Assembly (NCBI RefSeq): GCF_037975245.1
Contig: NC_092580.1
Location: forward strand, 20,200,501 to 20,264,500
Length of the DNA: 64,000 nucleotides
Origin: Apostichopus japonicus
Taxonomy: Eukaryota; Echinodermata; Holothuroidea; Aspidochirotida; Stichopodidae
Direction: 5' to 3'
The notes below the pieces were generated by a model. The model searched no databases and was not told the origin of the DNA. It saw only the letters and a list, made by a program, of their open reading frames with translations. Of the stretch, positions 63,551 through 64,000 are shown piece after piece (the stretch's first letter is position 1; each line of letters opens with the position of its first letter). Position numbers and translations under genes: made by a program.

Positions 63551-64000
63551 TAAAATGGTGAAATTATGAAATGGTAAAATGATAAAATGGTAAAATGGTG
63601 AAATGATAAAATGATGAAATGATAAAATGATAAAATGACAAAATGGTAAATGATAAAATGATAAAAAATATAAAATGGTAAAATGGTAAAATGGTAAAGT
63701 GATAAATTGATAAAATGGTGAAATGATAAAATGATAAAATGGTAAAATGGTAAAATGATAAAATGACAAAATGGTAAATGATAAAATGATAAAATGATGA
63801 AAAATATAAAATGGTAAAATGGTAAAGTGATAAATTGATAAAATGGTGAAATGATAAAATGGTAAAATGGTAAAATGGTAAAAGGGTAAAAGGGTAAAAG
63901 AATAAAATGGTAAAATGGTAAAGTGGTAAAGTGGTAAAATGGTAAAATGGTAAAATGGTAAAAGGGTAAAAGAATAAAATGGTAAAATGGTAAAGTGATA
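63551..64000. repeat. 8-bp-unit array M8 (runs off the edge)
   Basis: Near copy of M7 after a left junction (63499-63550), 859 bp downstream of the M7 junction. Continues past the right edge. Confidence 0.94.

Overview
The window looks like nuclear DNA of a marine invertebrate deuterostome. An echinoderm, perhaps a sea cucumber, is my best guess. The basis is AT-rich sequence, two intron-rich animal genes with GT-AG introns, a motile-cilium gene, a decayed L1/Tx1-like LINE, and many short TAGGCCTA-like interspersed motifs in the introns. The species assignment is inference.

Layout. (1) 1-5030: the 5' half of a mitochondrial agmatinase-family gene (AGMAT) on the minus strand. Three coding exons are visible and the C-terminal half lies beyond the left edge. 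Its introns hold several local tandem and dispersed repeats. (2) 5031-6783: a divergent intergenic region. It carries two palindromic X-box (RFX) motifs and three forkhead-type GTAAACA motifs, plus one unexplained short protein-like reading frame. (3) 6784-16828: a complete 15-exon gene on the plus strand for IQCA1/DRC11 (IQ motif and AAA domain protein of the nexin-dynein regulatory complex), predicted at 851 aa. The exon phases agree across all 14 introns, one of which is GC-AG. RFX and FOXJ1 are the standard regulators of motile-cilium genes, so the promoter motifs fit this gene. (4) 16880-19263: no gene recognised, ending in a CA/TA microsatellite. (5) 19270-21715: a 5'-truncated LINE (plus strand, reverse transcriptase and C-terminal zinc knuckle, several frameshifts) inserted into an older LINE fragment of opposite orientation. 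A 15-bp direct repeat flanks the inserted copy.

(6) 21716-64000 (right edge): more than 42 kb of satellite DNA with at least three levels of organisation. The main component is an AT-rich monomer of about 46 bp (28% GC in the consensus I read). It is interrupted by two kinds of 8-bp-unit arrays: AAATGGTM/AGATGATC blocks of about 0.5-1.1 kb, and TAGCATGG blocks of about 150 bp. These markers show that the satellite is itself duplicated in multi-kilobase higher-order units: successive TAGCATGG blocks start 5375, 6752, 6825 and 2572 bp apart with near-identical surroundings. Most long 8-bp blocks share fixed junction sequences that form an imperfect inverted repeat. I regard this nested structure as the most unusual feature here. 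No protein-coding function is supported inside it; the open frames there are by-products of the 8-bp period. Near-identical multi-kilobase repeats are also where assemblies fail, so exact copy numbers should be treated with caution.
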